Shown piece by piece: positions 25,700 through 34,145 of a stretch of 34,572 bases of DNA. Below the pieces are notes generated by a model. That model had not been told where the DNA came from. It made no database searches and saw only the letters and a program-made list of their open reading frames with translations. The stretch is from the NCBI GenBank assembly GCA_903905735.1, contig CAIVHU010000086.1, positions 1 to 34,572 of the forward strand, in the 5' to 3' direction. Positions within the stretch are counted from its first letter, which is position 1. Each line of letters starts with the position of its first letter. The position numbers and the translations under genes are program-made. This stretch comes from an uncultured beta proteobacterium (GTDB lineage: Bacteria > Pseudomonadota > Gammaproteobacteria > Burkholderiales > Burkholderiaceae_C).

Positions 25700-26392
25700 A
25701 TGTTTTCGGTTTACGGCATGCAGGGGCGCTTGTTTCGCGGCAGCATGGAGCAACTGCGCCAGGTAGGTGGCGTGGGTGCGCTGACGCGAACCCGCCGTGT
25801 GTTGCCGGTGGCGCATGAGGGGCGCGACAGGCTGGCCGAATCGTCAGGGGCGTTTGTCGAGTCCGCGGCCAACAAGCTCGGCAGCGGTGGCGTTGACGAG
25901 TCACGCAAAAGTGCCTTGTCGGCTTACACCGACAACCTGGCGGGCAGCACCCCGCGCCACCCGCTGACGCGGGTCAGTGATGTGATGAGCACGCAGATCA
26001 TCACCCTCAAAGACAGCGCCACGGTGCTGCAAGCCTGGCAAATCCTGAGCGACAAGTTGGTTGGACAGGCACCGGTGGTGGATGCCACCGACCACCTGGT
26101 GGGCCTGTTGACTCGCGCAGACTTGCTGCAGCCCAGTCGGCTGCCGTCGCCCGACAGCCATGCGCTGGCCTGGCGCGCGCTGATGATGCAAAACGTCAAA
26201 GACATCATGGTCACCCCCGTGCCCAGCGTGGCCCCGGATTCGGACATCCGCCGGGTGGCGCAGGTGTTGCTGGAAACGGGCTTGCCAGGCTTGCCAGTGG
26301 TCGATGATCAGGGGCTGGTGGCCGGATTCATCTCGCGCTCGGACATTTTGCGAGCTGTGGTCACCGACCCGCCGTTGGATCTGTGGGGCTGA
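25700..26392 (+). CDS. CBS-domain-pair protein
   Basis: A 230-residue protein with an N-terminal segment of about 90 residues of unknown function (MFSVYGMQGRLFRGSMEQL). Two CBS domains follow: VSDVMSTQIITLKDSATVLQ...GLLTRADLL (about 92-150) and VKDIMVTPVPSVAPDSDIRR...VAGFISRSDILR (about 172-225). CBS pairs usually bind adenosyl nucleotides and act as energy-state sensors, but no effector domain is attached. GGAGG lies 8 nt before the ATG. The 3' end overlaps the convergent DUF1850 gene by 32 bp. It probably has its own promoter. Confidence 0.87.
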   Translation: MFSVYGMQGRLFRGSMEQLRQVGGVGALTRTRRVLPVAHEGRDRLAESSGAFVESAANKLGSGGVDESRKSALSAYTDNLAGSTPRHPLTRVSDVMSTQIITLKDSATVLQAWQILSDKLVGQAPVVDATDHLVGLLTRADLLQPSRLPSPDSHALAWRALMMQNVKDIMVTPVPSVAPDSDIRRVAQVLLETGLPGLPVVDDQGLVAGFISRSDILRAVVTDPPLDLWG

Positions 26393-26774
26393 CCTGGCAG
26401 GGCCTGAGCGTGGTGGTTCCCGCCGCGATGGGTATCCAGTTGGAGAGCGCTTGACAGGTGCCGTTCAGGCAAAGATCGTAGTCACGGGCAAACTCTGAGC
26501 GTGTGAGTTGCAGGCTGCGGCTCCAGCGCATGTCTGGCGCTGGACGGTAGTGCCACACGCCTTTGGCATAGAAAGAGCCTGGCGGCGGCTCCATGCCAGC
26601 GCCTGAACCGCGCACCCGCGCGTTGCCCAAATACAGCCAGTTGCCGACGACCTGGTAGTCTTCCTCCCAGTCGATCTTTTCAATGGAGTGTTGCCAGCGC
26701 AGCGTGAACCGATCCTCCGGAATCTGTGCCTGCAGTTCCCCCGCAAACAGGCACAGTGCGGCCAGCACAGACAT
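26361..26774 (-). CDS. DUF1850 protein of a TAXI-TRAP transporter locus
   Basis: A 137-residue protein with a short signal peptide (MSVLAALCLFAGELQA). The DUF1850 pattern then appears: FTLRWQHSIEKIDWEEDYQV, the hallmark GSGAGMEPPPGSF, and the end ARDYDLCLNGTCQALSNW, where two cysteines could form a disulfide. Its function is unknown, but proteins of this family are regular neighbours of TAXI-type TRAP permeases, as here (10 bp after the permease stop). The start is the ATG at 26774 or the GTG one codon earlier. The 3' end overlaps the CBS gene tail to tail. Confidence 0.85.
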   Translation of the reverse strand: MSVLAALCLFAGELQAQIPEDRFTLRWQHSIEKIDWEEDYQVVGNWLYLGNARVRGSGAGMEPPPGSFYAKGVWHYRPAPDMRWSRSLQLTRSEFARDYDLCLNGTCQALSNWIPIAAGTTTLRPCQVSPTDPTAGR

Positions 26775-26787
26775 CACCGTCTATCGG

Positions 26788-28950
26788 TCAGGCGGCAGTT
26801 TTGCCAACCGCTGCGGTGGCTGATGCCAACTGGCGCGCGCGCAGCCACAACCACAGAACCAACATCACCGCCATGGCAAAGCCGATCTCGTCGGTCAGAC
26901 GGATCGCCGACACCAGCATGGCCGCCGTGGCCGCGCACCAGACGCGTTGAGCGGTGCTCAAGTTGGCTTGCAGATGCCCAACTACCACCCCGCCCCACAG
27001 CACAATCGCCAGCAGGCACTTGAACACCACATAGGCGACGCCTGCGTAAGTCCAGTCCCCTTGCAGCATCAGCGCGTTGTCATACACCGCCATGAACGGG
27101 ATGACAAACCCGGCAATCGCAATCTGCGTGGCCTTGATGCCAATCTTCATCGGTGATGCCTTGGCAATCGAGGCCGCCGCAAACGCCGCCAGCGCCACCG
27201 GCGGCGTCAGGTCAGCCATGATGCCGAAATAAAACACAAACATGTGCGATATCAGGAGCGGCACGCCCAGCTTGAGCAAGGCCGGCGCGGCAATGGAACT
27301 GGTGATGATGTAGTTGGGAATGGTGGGGATACCCATGCCCAGCACCAGACACACCAGCATGGTCAGCAGCAACGACAAAAAGACGCTGGTGTCCCCCACC
27401 TTGAGCACCAAACCGGCAAAGCTGGTGGCGGCACCGGTGAGCGACAGCACGCCAATGATCACCCCCACAATGGCGCATGCCAGACCCACCGGCACCGCCT
27501 GTTTGGCCCCATCGGTCAGGCCATCGCGCAGCGTTTGCAGCGTTTTCTTGCCGCCTTTGACGTAGAGGCACGCCACCGCGAGCACTGCAATCACCGCCAG
27601 CACCGGCTGAATGCCCCATTTCAGAAAGGTCGAAGCACCCAGCCCCAGACCCAACCACAAGACATAGCGGAACGTGGTGGAATGAATGCGCGCCGCCAGG
27701 GCCGCACCCAGAATCAGCACAGCCGTCATGCACAGCCCCATCATGCCGGCAAATTTGGGCGTGAAGCCGTGGAACAGCATGAACACCAAAATGGCCAGCG
27801 GCACCATCAGGTACCAGTTGTCGCGCATGTGCGTCCATGGGTTGGGGCACTGCTCTTTGGGCAAGCCCATCAGCTTGGCTCGCCCGGCTTCCAGATGCAC
27901 CATGGTGAACGCGGTGAAGTAATACAGCAGCGCCGGAATAATCGCCGCCTTGACGATTTCGGCATACGGCAGATTCAGCGTTTCGGCCATGATAAAGGCC
28001 ACTGCTCCCATCACCGGCGGCATGATCTGCCCGCCCATTGACGCCGTGGCCTCCACCGCGCCCGCAAACACCGAGGAATAGCCAAAGCGCTTCATCAGCG
28101 GAATGGTGAATTGCCCGACGGTGAGCACATTGGCCACACCCGAGCCCGAAATCATGCCCATGAAGCCGCTTGAGAGCACGGCCACCTTGGCCGGCCCCCC
28201 CTTGGCATGGCCGACAAAACCCAGGGCAATGGCGTTGAACAAGCGGATCATGCCGGCGTGTTCGAGGAACGAACCAAACAGGATGAACAGAAAAATATAG
28301 GTGGCCGACACCAGCGTGGGCGTGCCGTAAATGCCGTCGGTGCCCAGAAACAGCTGGTTGACGATGGCGCTGAAGTCGTAGCCCCGGTGCGCCAGGGCAC
28401 CCGGCAGGTATTGCCCGAACAGCCCATAGGCCAGGAACAGACCACAGACAATCGGCAGCGCCAACCCCATCACCCGGCGCGTGCCTTCAAACACCATGAC
28501 GACCATGGCCGTGCCCAGCACAATTTCCAGCGTGGTTGGTTCGCCACTGTTTTGAATGACGTCGGCCTCAAACACCAGGTGGTAAAAACTGATGGCAAAC
28601 CCACCCAGCCCCAGTAGCCAGTCATACCATGCCACCGACGACAGCTTGCCATTCTTGAACATCGGATACAGGATGAAAGTCAGCAGGCACAGAAAGCCGA
28701 CGTGGATGGACCGGGTGGGAAGGCTTGACAAAGCCACCAGATCGGCCGCAATGACCAACTGAAACGTTGAGAACAACAGCGCAAAACCCATCAGCAGGCG
28801 TGCTGAAAAACCGTGCAAGGATCGCTTTTTGCCGTGCTCTTCGAACTCGGGTTCTGCGTCTGCAGGCGGTTTGTGGCTCAACAGAGCGTCCAGATCAATC
28901 GCGCCTGCCTGCTCGGACGAAGGCGCGCTTTCAGGTTTGCTCATGGTCAT
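26788..28950 (-). CDS. TRAP transporter fused permease (4TM/12TM, DctQM-type)
   Basis: A 720-residue inner-membrane protein in which the small (Q) and large (M) TRAP membrane subunits are joined. A hydrophilic N-terminus (about 50 residues) is followed by many hydrophobic segments. DctM-type motifs include GFVGHAKGGPAKVAVLSSGFMGMISGS, VEATASMGGQIMPPVMGAVAFIMAE, LVLGMGIPTIPNYIITSSIAAPALL and FYFGIMADLTPPVALAAFAAASIA. It imports a solute, probably an organic acid or amino-acid-like compound, with a sodium or proton gradient. The substrate cannot be read from the sequence. It lies 30 bp after the binding-protein gene and 10 bp before DUF1850, forming a three-gene uptake unit. Confidence 0.95.
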   Translation of the reverse strand: MTMSKPESAPSSEQAGAIDLDALLSHKPPADAEPEFEEHGKKRSLHGFSARLLMGFALLFSTFQLVIAADLVALSSLPTRSIHVGFLCLLTFILYPMFKNGKLSSVAWYDWLLGLGGFAISFYHLVFEADVIQNSGEPTTLEIVLGTAMVVMVFEGTRRVMGLALPIVCGLFLAYGLFGQYLPGALAHRGYDFSAIVNQLFLGTDGIYGTPTLVSATYIFLFILFGSFLEHAGMIRLFNAIALGFVGHAKGGPAKVAVLSSGFMGMISGSGVANVLTVGQFTIPLMKRFGYSSVFAGAVEATASMGGQIMPPVMGAVAFIMAETLNLPYAEIVKAAIIPALLYYFTAFTMVHLEAGRAKLMGLPKEQCPNPWTHMRDNWYLMVPLAILVFMLFHGFTPKFAGMMGLCMTAVLILGAALAARIHSTTFRYVLWLGLGLGASTFLKWGIQPVLAVIAVLAVACLYVKGGKKTLQTLRDGLTDGAKQAVPVGLACAIVGVIIGVLSLTGAATSFAGLVLKVGDTSVFLSLLLTMLVCLVLGMGIPTIPNYIITSSIAAPALLKLGVPLLISHMFVFYFGIMADLTPPVALAAFAAASIAKASPMKIGIKATQIAIAGFVIPFMAVYDNALMLQGDWTYAGVAYVVFKCLLAIVLWGGVVVGHLQANLSTAQRVWCAATAAMLVSAIRLTDEIGFAMAVMLVLWLWLRARQLASATAAVGKTAA

Positions 28951-28980
28951 ACGTCGGGTTGGTCAGCTTCCTGTCTGTGC

Positions 28981-29937
28981 TTATTTCAGCAAGCCGACTT
29001 CGCGGTAGTATTTTTCAGCCCCTGGATGCAGCGGAATGAGCAGGCCAACCGGGGCATCTTTCTTGACGATGCCTTTGGCCGCCGTGTGCGCAGCGACCAG
29101 CCCGTCCATCCCGTCAAACATCGCCTTGGTCATGGCATACACGGTGTCGGTGGGCACACCTTCGTGTGTGACCAAAATGTTCTTGATGGCCACGGTGGGC
29201 ACGGCAGCAGTCTGGCCTTTGTAGGTGTCCGCGGGAATGGTGGCTGTCTGGTAGGCTGGGTCACCCACCTTGGCGACCACCTCTGGAGGGACCGAGACGA
29301 CCACAATGTTGATCGAGATCGCCAGATCGCGGATGGATGCCGCGCCCAGGCCCACAGACTGCAAGGTCACATCCAGTTGGCGGTTTTTCATCAGCTCGAC
29401 AGATTCACCAAAACCCAGATATTCCACCTTGGAGAAGTCCTTGTAGCTCAGGCCTGCGGCCTTGAGGATGGCACGGGCATTGAGTTCGGTGCCCGACTTG
29501 GGCGCACCGACCGAGATGCGCTTGCCTTTGAGGTCGGCAATGGTTTTGATGCCGGATTCGGCGTTGGCAATGATCTGAATGTAGTTGGAGTACAGGCCGC
29601 CAATGGCGCGCAGTTTTTTCAACGGGGTTTTGAAGCCGGCTTCTTCGTCACCTTTCCAGGCATCCGACACCGAATCACCCAGCGCAAACGCCACTTCGCC
29701 CTTGCCTTGTTGCAACAGGTTCAGGTTTTCGGCAGAAGCCTTGGTGGCCTGCACCGAAATTTTGGCAGTCGGCAGTACTTTGCCGTAAGCTTGGCTCAAG
29801 GCGACGCCCAGTGGGTAATAAATGCCGCTTTGGCCGCCGGTCAGGATGGTGATGAATTGCTGCTCGGCCAAGGCGCTGGTGGCAATAACGCTGGCTGCCA
29901 AACCAATGGCCAAGCCCAATTTCTTGAAAAATCGCAT
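28981..29937 (-). CDS. TAXI family TRAP transporter solute-binding protein
   Basis: A periplasmic binding protein of 318 residues that feeds the fused permease. The signal peptide is MRFFKKLGLAIGLAASVIA plus TSALAEQQ. The family start FITILTGGQSGIYYPLGVALSQAYGK follows, then ISVQATKASAENLNLLQQGKGEVAFALGD and KGKRISVGAPKSGTELNARAIL. The start at 29937 has GGAG about 9 nt upstream; the frame is open to 30069 but the extra 44 residues precede the signal peptide and are rejected. A 91-bp gap separates it from the receiver-TPR gene upstream. Confidence 0.95.
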   Translation of the reverse strand: MRFFKKLGLAIGLAASVIATSALAEQQFITILTGGQSGIYYPLGVALSQAYGKVLPTAKISVQATKASAENLNLLQQGKGEVAFALGDSVSDAWKGDEEAGFKTPLKKLRAIGGLYSNYIQIIANAESGIKTIADLKGKRISVGAPKSGTELNARAILKAAGLSYKDFSKVEYLGFGESVELMKNRQLDVTLQSVGLGAASIRDLAISINIVVVSVPPEVVAKVGDPAYQTATIPADTYKGQTAAVPTVAIKNILVTHEGVPTDTVYAMTKAMFDGMDGLVAAHTAAKGIVKKDAPVGLLIPLHPGAEKYYREVGLLK

Positions 29938-30028
29938 GGATGGTTCTCCGATGGGGAAAAAACCATTATTCAGCAGCCACTGCGCTTTGCCTGCTAGTGT
30001 TTTCCCCTGTGCAGGCGGCTGTTTTGCG

Positions 30029-31687
30029 TCAGGCTGCAGGCGCTGGCTTGGTCGATTTGCCGCCCGCACGCAATGTCAGGCCACCGGCCTGGCGCTTTTG
30101 TTCGCCCAGGGCCGCCCGGGTGATCTGGGTACTGTAGCGCACGCGCAGGTCATGCACCAGTGGGTTCAGTTCGGAGGCGTTTTTGATCTTGTCGGCGTAT
30201 CGGTGCAGCACCAGGTAGGCGGTCTCAATGAGCTTGCCGCTCAGCGTTTCCTGGCCGTGGCGGATCAGGTCGATCACCGCCGCCTGCGGGTCGCCGCCCA
30301 TGCTCAGCGCCATGGCCGTCTCGGCGAGTTTGAGCACCTGCTGGTGGGCAGAGCGGATCAGGTCGGCATAGGGTGGATGGGTGGCTGCGGCACCGGCCAG
30401 CAGTTCTGAGAGCGCGCGCGTGCCTGCAAAGCGCAGGCCCAGCGTGGTAGCTACCGCATCCACCTCGTCGAGCTGGATGGCCTTGTGGGCTAACTGGGCC
30501 AGCAGCGCCAGCAGGTTGGAGGCCGATTCAAAGTCAAAGTCAGGGTCCTTGATGCGCTGGCACTGGCTGCGGATGGATTCCAGTGCCTGCGCAAACTGGC
30601 CTTTTTCAAGCAGTTGCAGCGCATCAACGATGGCGCTCAGACGCTGCTGGCGGGCGTTGTCAGGGTTGCGTTCGATCAGGCGGGCAAAGTCGTCGCGGCA
30701 GCGCTGCAGACCTTTGCGGTCGCCGCTCTCGAAGCGCGCAAACGCCAGCAGCACCAGCGTCTGACAGTCAAACATTTTGGAGTCCAGCCCGAGGCGGGCG
30801 GTGCGGTCCAGCACCTGCTCGGCCCCTTTGCGGTCACCGCAGTAGTAGCTCATCAGGCCCAGGTTTTGCAGCCGCGAGATGGATGCGGGGGTCAGCGTGC
30901 TGGCCATCTTGTAGGTGGCCAGTGCGTCGGCAAATTTGCCCTGCTCAAACTGCGCGCGGCCCATCACGTCATAGGCGTCGGCATAGTTGGGGTCTTCGCT
31001 GATCAGGTTTTCCAGCGTGCTCACCGCGCGGGCGGTCTGGCCTTCGTCCAGCAGCGAGCGCGCCACGCCCAGCTTGGCCCAAGGCAGGGTTTTGGCCGCC
31101 ACCACCGCCTGATACAGCTTTTGTGCCTGGGCGAATTTGCCCACGCGCAGCATGAGTTCAGCCCCCACGCGGGCAGCGTAGAGCCAGAACAGGCCCTTGG
31201 TTTCGAACCGGTGCTGGCATAGGCTGGCGGCGGTCTCAAAGTCTTCCGCCTCGATGGCGATGAAGATGTCCTGCAGCGAGGCTTTGCGGATGCGCGCCTG
31301 GCGCAGCCGTTCACCGAGCTGGTTGGCTTTGTGGGGCTTGAGCAGGTAGCCGTCCAGCGCCGATTCTGCGGCCTCCGCCACCTTGGCGTAGGTGGCTTCG
31401 CCGGTGACCATGATGAACACGGTGGAAAACGGCAGCAACTGGTTACGCCGCAGGTCGTCGAGCAGGTCTTGCCCGGTCATGGTGTCCCCCGCAAAGTGCA
31501 GCTCGCACAGCACCACGTCAAATTTGCGGTATTCCAACTGGCGGCGGGCATCCACCAGGCGCGCGGTTTGCACCACAGTGCCCATGCCAAAGTCTCGCAA
31601 CTGCGACACCAGTACCGAGCGCGAGGTGGGGTTGGCGTCAATCACCAGCGCGCTGCTGGTGGACAGGTCGTCGTCAGGCAGCGCCAT
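30029..31687 (-). CDS. atypical receiver-domain protein with TPR region
   Basis: A 552-residue protein. Residues about 12-130 form a CheY-like receiver (ALVIDANPTSRSVLVSQL, KFDVVLCELHF, FIMVTGEA, GYLLKPHKANQL). The rest is a set of TPR-like helical repeats, clearest in DPNYADAYDVMGRAQFEQGKFADAL. The position of the phosphorylated Asp holds Glu (VVLCELHF), and the acidic pair near the start is D-A instead of D-D, while the Thr and the Lys are kept. It may therefore act without phosphorylation. No histidine kinase lies nearby. The ATG at 31687 has no clear ribosome site; the closest stop upstream leaves no other start codon in frame. Confidence 0.87.
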   Translation of the reverse strand: MALPDDDLSTSSALVIDANPTSRSVLVSQLRDFGMGTVVQTARLVDARRQLEYRKFDVVLCELHFAGDTMTGQDLLDDLRRNQLLPFSTVFIMVTGEATYAKVAEAAESALDGYLLKPHKANQLGERLRQARIRKASLQDIFIAIEAEDFETAASLCQHRFETKGLFWLYAARVGAELMLRVGKFAQAQKLYQAVVAAKTLPWAKLGVARSLLDEGQTARAVSTLENLISEDPNYADAYDVMGRAQFEQGKFADALATYKMASTLTPASISRLQNLGLMSYYCGDRKGAEQVLDRTARLGLDSKMFDCQTLVLLAFARFESGDRKGLQRCRDDFARLIERNPDNARQQRLSAIVDALQLLEKGQFAQALESIRSQCQRIKDPDFDFESASNLLALLAQLAHKAIQLDEVDAVATTLGLRFAGTRALSELLAGAAATHPPYADLIRSAHQQVLKLAETAMALSMGGDPQAAVIDLIRHGQETLSGKLIETAYLVLHRYADKIKNASELNPLVHDLRVRYSTQITRAALGEQKRQAGGLTLRAGGKSTKPAPAA

Positions 31688-32110
31688 GCGGGTGTGGGAC
31701 GGGTTGGGCGGGCGGCCCTAGTTGGCGCTTCAAGCGGTGGTCTCCTTGGTGGGTAAATCACAAAATCATAGCATTCGGGGCTTTTGTTGTGTGGCGGTTT
31801 TGGGTGTGGGATTCAAATGGGCGGGCTGGCGTTTACAGACGTAGCGCGCGGCAGGTTGGTTGCAACCTGAGGCAACCGGCAGGGCGACTGGGTGATGTGC
31901 GTGCGGTTTTGGGGCGAAATCACGCGCGGGGTGGCGGTGTCAGTGCTCGAGCACCTTTGGGCGCGCGCCTTTCATCCCAAAGCCCGGTCGCATCACCCAG
32001 TCGCCCAGCCGTTCGCAGCTGCAGCGTTCGAAATCCCCAAATTTCACAGTCGTTCGGCAGAAAACGGTGGTCACCAACACCGGCCCACCCGCTGCAAATT
32101 GCCCCCCGCG
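31688..32110. other. 423-bp gene-free region between receiver-TPR gene and ureG
   Basis: No convincing gene is seen. A reading frame at 31789-32142 (+) exists but looks random and runs into ureG. The region holds an AAGGAG-like site and a TATGAT (minus strand, 31765-31770) too far upstream to decide the receiver-gene start, a GGTTGCAACC palindrome (31858-31867) and the large inverted repeat at 31882-32006. No terminator with a T-run was found after ureG. Confidence 0.6.
31882..32006. repeat. 125-bp element bounded by 16-bp perfect inverted repeats
   Basis: GGGCGACTGGGTGATG (31882-31897) is matched exactly in reverse complement by CATCACCCAGTCGCCC (31991-32006). Inside are the perfect palindrome GTGCTCGAGCAC (31943-31954) and CTTTGGG/CCCAAAG (31955-31961 with 31976-31982) around a GCGCGCGC core. 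It could fold as one long stem carrying nested hairpins, or be a small non-autonomous mobile element. No clear target-site duplication is visible. Confidence 0.7.
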
Positions 32111-32770
32111 CTACGGAGCCAGCATGCCGCGCTGCTCAATGAAATGAATCACCTCGTCCAGCCCGGTCAGGGTCTTCAGGTTGGTCATGACAAAGGGTCT
32201 GAGGCCCTTGGGCGTGGTGCGCATGCGGGTGGTGTCAGCTGACATTACCTCCAGATTGGCACCCACATAAGGCGCGAGATCGGTCTTGTTGATGACAAAA
32301 AGATCACTTTTGGTGATGCCGGGGCCGCCTTTGCGCGGGATTTTTTCGCCGGCCGCCACGTCAATCACGTAGATGGTCAAGTCAGACAGCTCGGGGCTGA
32401 AGGTGGCGGCTAGGTTGTCGCCGCCCGACTCGACGAAAACGATGTCGGCGTTGGGGTGGTCCACCAGCATGCGGTCGATGGCCTCCAAGTTGATCGAGCA
32501 GTCTTCGCGGATGGCAGTGTGCGGGCAGCCGCCGGTTTCCACGCCCATGATGCGATCGGCTGGCAGTGCGCCGCTCACTGTCAAGAGGCGCTGGTCTTCC
32601 TTGGTGTAGATGTCGTTGGTGATGGCCACCAGGTCGTATTTGTCACGCATGGCTTTGCAGAGCATTTCGAGCAGCGTGGTTTTGCCGGAGCCGACCGGCC
32701 CGCCAATGCCGACGCGCAACGGGGGCAGGGGTTTGATGCGGTTTTTGATGTGATGCAAGGGCGTGGTCAT
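32111..32770 (-). CDS. ureG: urease accessory GTPase UreG
   Basis: UreG is the GTPase that drives nickel insertion into apo-urease together with UreF, UreD(H) and UreE. The P-loop is [15 protein letters not shown]. The metal-binding motif C-P-H is in [15 protein letters not shown], and [16 protein letters not shown] and [13 protein letters not shown] (G4) follow. The ATG at 32770 ([21 protein letters not shown]) gives 219 residues; a GTG at 32806 would add 12 residues encoded partly by the dispersed repeat and is not preferred. It follows ureF after 52 bp occupied by that repeat. Confidence 0.97.
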   Translation of the reverse strand: MTTPLHHIKNRIKPLPPLRVGIGGPVGSGKTTLLEMLCKAMRDKYDLVAITNDIYTKEDQRLLTVSGALPADRIMGVETGGCPHTAIREDCSINLEAIDRMLVDHPNADIVFVESGGDNLAATFSPELSDLTIYVIDVAAGEKIPRKGGPGITKSDLFVINKTDLAPYVGANLEVMSADTTRMRTTPKGLRPFVMTNLKTLTGLDEVIHFIEQRGMLAP

Positions 32771-32794
32771 GGTGGTTTCACTGATATGAAAATA

Positions 32795-32830
32795 AGAGCT
32801 ACTCACCCTTTATGAATAAGGGCTAGGAGC
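32795..32830 (+). repeat. dispersed 36-nt repeat, copy E (ureF-ureG junction)
   Basis: It starts AGAGCTACTCACCCTTTATG and ends AATAAGGGCTAGGAGC, preceded by GAAAATA and followed by GGAAAAG. It is an imperfect hairpin CCCTT...AAGGG. The ureF stop (TAG on the minus strand, 32825-32823) lies inside it, so the repeat now forms the end of ureF and the gap to ureG. Confidence 0.62.
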
Positions 32831-33500
32831 GGAAAAGCCTTGAATATTGCACTTCGTGCTGGCTGCTCAGAATGGCCAGCATGGGTGAAAACGCCTGGCG
32901 GTTGTCGTCGTCCAGCGTTAGCGCGTGGTCGATGGCCGCCGGGATCTCGGCAGTCAGCTTGGACAGGATGCGTTGCCCCGCGCTTTGGCCCAGCGGCACC
33001 GATTTGATGGCGGCCTGCATCATGTTTTCGGCCCAGCCAAAGGCGTAGGCCAGCAGGCACTCGCGCACCGTAGCGCCTGTGCTGCTTGCGGCCAGTGCAA
33101 AGGCCATCGGGTAAGTGGGTTGCAGGCTGGCCAGCCAATCAATTTGCGATGCTTGCGCGGTGGTGTGGTTGCGCAACCATTCGAGCAAGGATCGGCCCAT
33201 CTGCTCGGTCTGCGCGCGCAGTTCGCTGCTGTCGCGGGTTTGCAACACCCAGGTGTTGAGTTGGGCAATGCGGCTGTGGCCTTGCGTGCGCCAGGCCGGA
33301 ATCGCCTGCGCAATCACCGCCAGGTCAGCGCGCGCCAGGCTGGTGTGGAGTTGCTCAACCAGCCAGTTAGATGCTTCATTTTCTGTAGCTACCTGCGCAG
33401 ACTCTACGGCGGCTTCCAGGCATTCTGAGTATGAAAAACCGCCGATGGGCAAGGCCGGGGAGGCCAGCCACATCAACTGCATCAGGCTGCTGTCTTGCAT
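32823..33500 (-). CDS. ureF: urease accessory protein UreF
   Basis: UreF gates UreG action in the urease activation complex. The 225 residues begin [29 protein letters not shown], the standard UreF opening. They contain [31 protein letters not shown] and end in [14 protein letters not shown], the usual R-L-F/S-R-S close. Its last codons and stop fall in the dispersed repeat. Near its 5' end GTAGCTACCTGCGC (plus strand, from 33385) looks like half of another repeat copy. It starts 12 bp after the ureE stop. Confidence 0.96.
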   Translation of the reverse strand: MQDSSLMQLMWLASPALPIGGFSYSECLEAAVESAQVATENEASNWLVEQLHTSLARADLAVIAQAIPAWRTQGHSRIAQLNTWVLQTRDSSELRAQTEQMGRSLLEWLRNHTTAQASQIDWLASLQPTYPMAFALAASSTGATVRECLLAYAFGWAENMMQAAIKSVPLGQSAGQRILSKLTAEIPAAIDHALTLDDDNRQAFSPMLAILSSQHEVQYSRLFRS

Positions 33501-33512
33501 GCGGGCGGGGTC

Positions 33513-34112
33513 TCAGTGGTTGTGATCGCAGTCCGGGCCGTGGACGTGGGGCGCGGGTGTTGTGGGGTCGAGCGGGTCAACCGGTGGCGTGTGGACGTGG
33601 TCATGGCTGTGATCGTGGTCGTGTTCATGCCCGTGGTGGTGGCCACCAAAGTGGCCGCCGGTGGCGTAGGCACCGTTTTCGGGCTCAAACGGCTCGGTCA
33701 CTTCGGTCACGATCAGCTGCATGGCGCGCAGCATCTCTGCCAGCACGTGGTCGGGCTCGATCTTGAGGTGATCGGGCTTGAGTTCAATCGGCACATGGCG
33801 GTTGCCCAGGTGGTAGGCGGCGCGGATCAAATCGAACGCTGTGCCGTGCTCCGGGTAGGCGGTGATTTTCAGCACGGTTTGCGCTGCAGCCCACACCTTG
33901 ATCAGCGAGCCATCGTGCGCTACCAACACATCGCCCCCGCGCGCCACGGTGCCGCGTGGCAGAAAAATACCGAGCTGGCGGCCCGACGAGTCGGTGGCTT
34001 CAAACCGGCTCTTCTGGCGCACGTCCCAATCCAGCTCGACGGTGCTGGCGCGTTTGAGCAGCGCTGCAGCCAGGCCAGCGCCTTGGGGGATGAGTTTGGA
34101 GACGTGGAGCAT
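33513..34112 (-). CDS. ureE: urease accessory metallochaperone UreE, His-rich tail
   Basis: UreE carries nickel to the urease activation complex. From the ATG at 34112 (MLHVSKLIPQGAGLAAALL) the protein has 199 residues. The peptide-binding domain holds LDWDVRQKSRFEATDSSGRQ and LPRGTVARGGDVLV, and the metal-binding domain LIRAAYHLGNRHVPIEL with the conserved His. The tail from about residue 150 is very His/Asp-rich (GGHHHGHEHDHDHSHDHVH, then APHVHGPDCDHNH), fitting nickel storage. The frame is open to 34247, but the added residues antiparallel to the AbrB-like gene have no family support. No urease structural gene lies directly upstream. Confidence 0.94.
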   Translation of the reverse strand: MLHVSKLIPQGAGLAAALLKRASTVELDWDVRQKSRFEATDSSGRQLGIFLPRGTVARGGDVLVAHDGSLIKVWAAAQTVLKITAYPEHGTAFDLIRAAYHLGNRHVPIELKPDHLKIEPDHVLAEMLRAMQLIVTEVTEPFEPENGAYATGGHFGGHHHGHEHDHDHSHDHVHTPPVDPLDPTTPAPHVHGPDCDHNH

Positions 34113-34145
34113 GGTTATAGTGGCAGCATTGCGAGGAGAGACATG

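Noticed and set aside
28813..29997. 394-codon open frame on the plus strand
   Set aside because: Antisense to the TAXI binding protein and the permease start; composition is Gly/His/Gln-rich shadow sequence.
29953..30007. GGGGAAAA...TTTTCCCC inverted repeat before the TAXI gene
   Set aside because: Only 8 bp with a 39-nt loop and no other terminator or operator feature; could arise by chance.
31789..32142. Possible gene in the receiver-ureG gap
   Set aside because: Arg/Ser/Pro-rich random-looking product that runs through the inverted-repeat element and into ureG; no ribosome site or family resemblance.
33385..33420. Possible eighth copy of the 36-nt repeat in ureF
   Set aside because: The left half (GTAGCTACCTGCGC) fits, but the right half lacks AAGG-CT-GAGGC; kept only as a note in the ureF entry.
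33495..34142. Long plus-strand frame in front of the AbrB-like gene
   Set aside because: It is the shadow of the His-codon-rich ureE; only the part from 34146 has a ribosome site and a domain match.
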